Origin: Acidobacteriaceae bacterium
GTDB taxonomy: Bacteria > Acidobacteriota > Terriglobia > Terriglobales > Acidobacteriaceae
Reading direction: 5' to 3'
Assembly (NCBI GenBank): GCA_030044455.1
Contig: JASHVU010000704.1
Span: forward strand, 1 to 5,014
DNA: 5,014 bases
Shown here in pieces: positions 4,299-5,014 of this stretch (positions are counted from its first letter, which is position 1; each line of letters starts with the position of its first letter). The notes under the pieces were generated by a model, which saw only the letters and a list, made by a program, of their open reading frames with translations, was not told the DNA's origin and searched no databases. Made by a program: the position numbers and the translations under genes.

Positions 4299-5014
4299 AT
4301 GCGCTCTACTCTGGTCGCATTTCTCCTCGCCTTAACCCCGGTTGCAGTTGTGTGCCAGCAAACGAGTGGGGTCGCCATCTTTCCCGGCGTTCCCCCGGAT
4401 CTGAACACCGGCCCGGTTACTTTCAGCCTCATTCCCAAAGAGCCCGGCGCGCGCACCAGCAAAATCTGGGTGCGGTACGCAGGCGACGGCCTGCACATCC
4501 ACGGTGAAGTGGACGCGAACCCGAAAGACATTCGCTGGCCCGTCGAGAAGAAAGACATGCTCTCGAGCGACCACGTCGAGGTGTGGCTTTCAACTACTGA
4601 CCACGTCGACATGCCTCCCGTCGGATACGGAAACCAATTTGGGGAGACCGACCTGAAAACTCCCGACGATTGCGTGTCGACCGAGAATGGCGGCGGACCT
4701 GGCGATCCGCGCACTCCTGACGTACCCGCGTGCAAACGCTGGTATGCCGACCAGCTTGAGTACCGCAGGCAGTTCGAGCGCCTCTTCACGCGCCAGTGGC
4801 TTGCCGCCGGGGCAGGGGACAACGCGGGCGCCCCCGGTCACTTCGAAGACTTCGCTACCTCTGCGTACAACACGCTCAGCGAAGAGAACTGGGCGACCGA
4901 GCTTCCCGAGCTTCTCAGGCCGAAGGCTGACGACGGCTTCACTGCGGCGTTCGGCGTCAAATACCCTGTGCCCGTTGACAACGCCGGACCGAGCGCGCAA
5001 AGCCACTCGACCGC
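4299..5014 (+). CDS. Secreted protein with CBM9/DOMON-like sugar-binding domain (3' end outside window)
   Basis: 238 residues are visible and the frame stays open to the window edge. The N-terminus MRSTLVAFLLALTPVAVVC (1-19) is a typical Sec signal peptide: one arginine and then a hydrophobic core. Cleavage probably falls near C19-Q20. C19 is not in a good lipobox because valine precedes it. From about residue 36 the sequence alternates in a beta-sandwich pattern: ARTSKIWVRYAGDGLHIHGE (51-70), then a strand ending in DHVEVWLSTTD (91-101). The aspartate-rich DxVEVWL segment resembles family 9 carbohydrate-binding (PF06452) and DOMON-like domains. C125 and C145 flank a glycine- and proline-rich insertion and could form a disulfide. 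The downstream part (146-238) is charged and aromatic, and I do not recognise it. Ligand and cellular partner are unknown; surface binding of a glycan is the simplest guess. A long minus-strand frame over the same bases is judged a shadow. Confidence 0.75.
   Translation, partial: MRSTLVAFLLALTPVAVVCQQTSGVAIFPGVPPDLNTGPVTFSLIPKEPGARTSKIWVRYAGDGLHIHGEVDANPKDIRWPVEKKDMLSSDHVEVWLSTTDHVDMPPVGYGNQFGETDLKTPDDCVSTENGGGPGDPRTPDVPACKRWYADQLEYRRQFERLFTRQWLAAGAGDNAGAPGHFEDFATSAYNTLSEENWATELPELLRPKADDGFTAAFGVKYPVPVDNAGPSAQSHST

Noticed and set aside
4283..4822. Minus-strand open frame of 179 residues
   Set aside because: It lies opposite a plus-strand frame with a signal peptide, Shine-Dalgarno and recognisable domain pattern. 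Its serine- and arginine-rich translation resembles no family I know.
4590..5006. Minus-strand open frame of 138 residues
   Set aside because: It is antisense to the same secreted protein, with arginine- and valine-rich composition typical of shadow frames in GC-rich DNA.

Overview
The window looks like a moderately GC-rich chromosomal segment from an acidobacterium (Terriglobia/Acidobacteriaceae-like). The strongest clue is the cupin at 438-833. Its length and residue pattern closely match, from memory, the manganese hydroxynitrile lyases described from Granulicella tundricola and Acidobacterium capsulatum. The other genes (DUF2255, a Tat-type molybdopterin oxidoreductase with a cytochrome b, and a secreted CBM9/DOMON-like protein) fit that group. 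No database search was possible, so the taxonomy is inference.

Layout. The window opens on the 3' end of a DUF2255 gene (1-326, +). An intergenic stretch of about 110 bp follows, then the complete cupin gene with a strong Shine-Dalgarno. A convergent intergenic region (834-1009) holds two clear inverted repeats. Next is a two-gene minus-strand operon: a four-helix cytochrome b (1765-2499) transcribed first, then a Tat-exported molybdopterin oxidoreductase (1010-1768). The two overlap by 4 bp (ATGA). A divergent spacer (2500-2645) contains two overlapping, mutually exclusive hairpins. On the plus strand, trmD (2646-3521) overlaps by 4 bp with a membrane ICMT/PEMT-type methyltransferase (3518-4090). 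A structured intergenic region (4091-4298), dominated by a long hairpin at 4128-4167, precedes a secreted CBM9/DOMON-like protein (4299-5014+) that runs off the window. No gene-free stretch exceeds 300 bp, and I see no tRNA, rRNA, CRISPR array or insertion sequence.

How the genes work together. The cytochrome b and molybdenum protein form a plausible membrane-anchored periplasmic redox pair: quinone pool to haem b to Mo-cofactor enzyme, or the reverse. They resemble MsrPQ in plan but use a different membrane subunit family. trmD makes m1G37 in tRNA; here it is separated from a rimM-type upstream partner and translationally coupled to an unrelated membrane methyltransferase. The cupin and the secreted protein appear to be independent units.

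Nothing here is clearly a wholly new system. The items most worth a second look are the alternative-hairpin spacer upstream of trmD, the structured element at 4117-4198, the unusual trmD context with a possible leaderless start, and the hydroxynitrile lyase homologue, whose natural role is not established.
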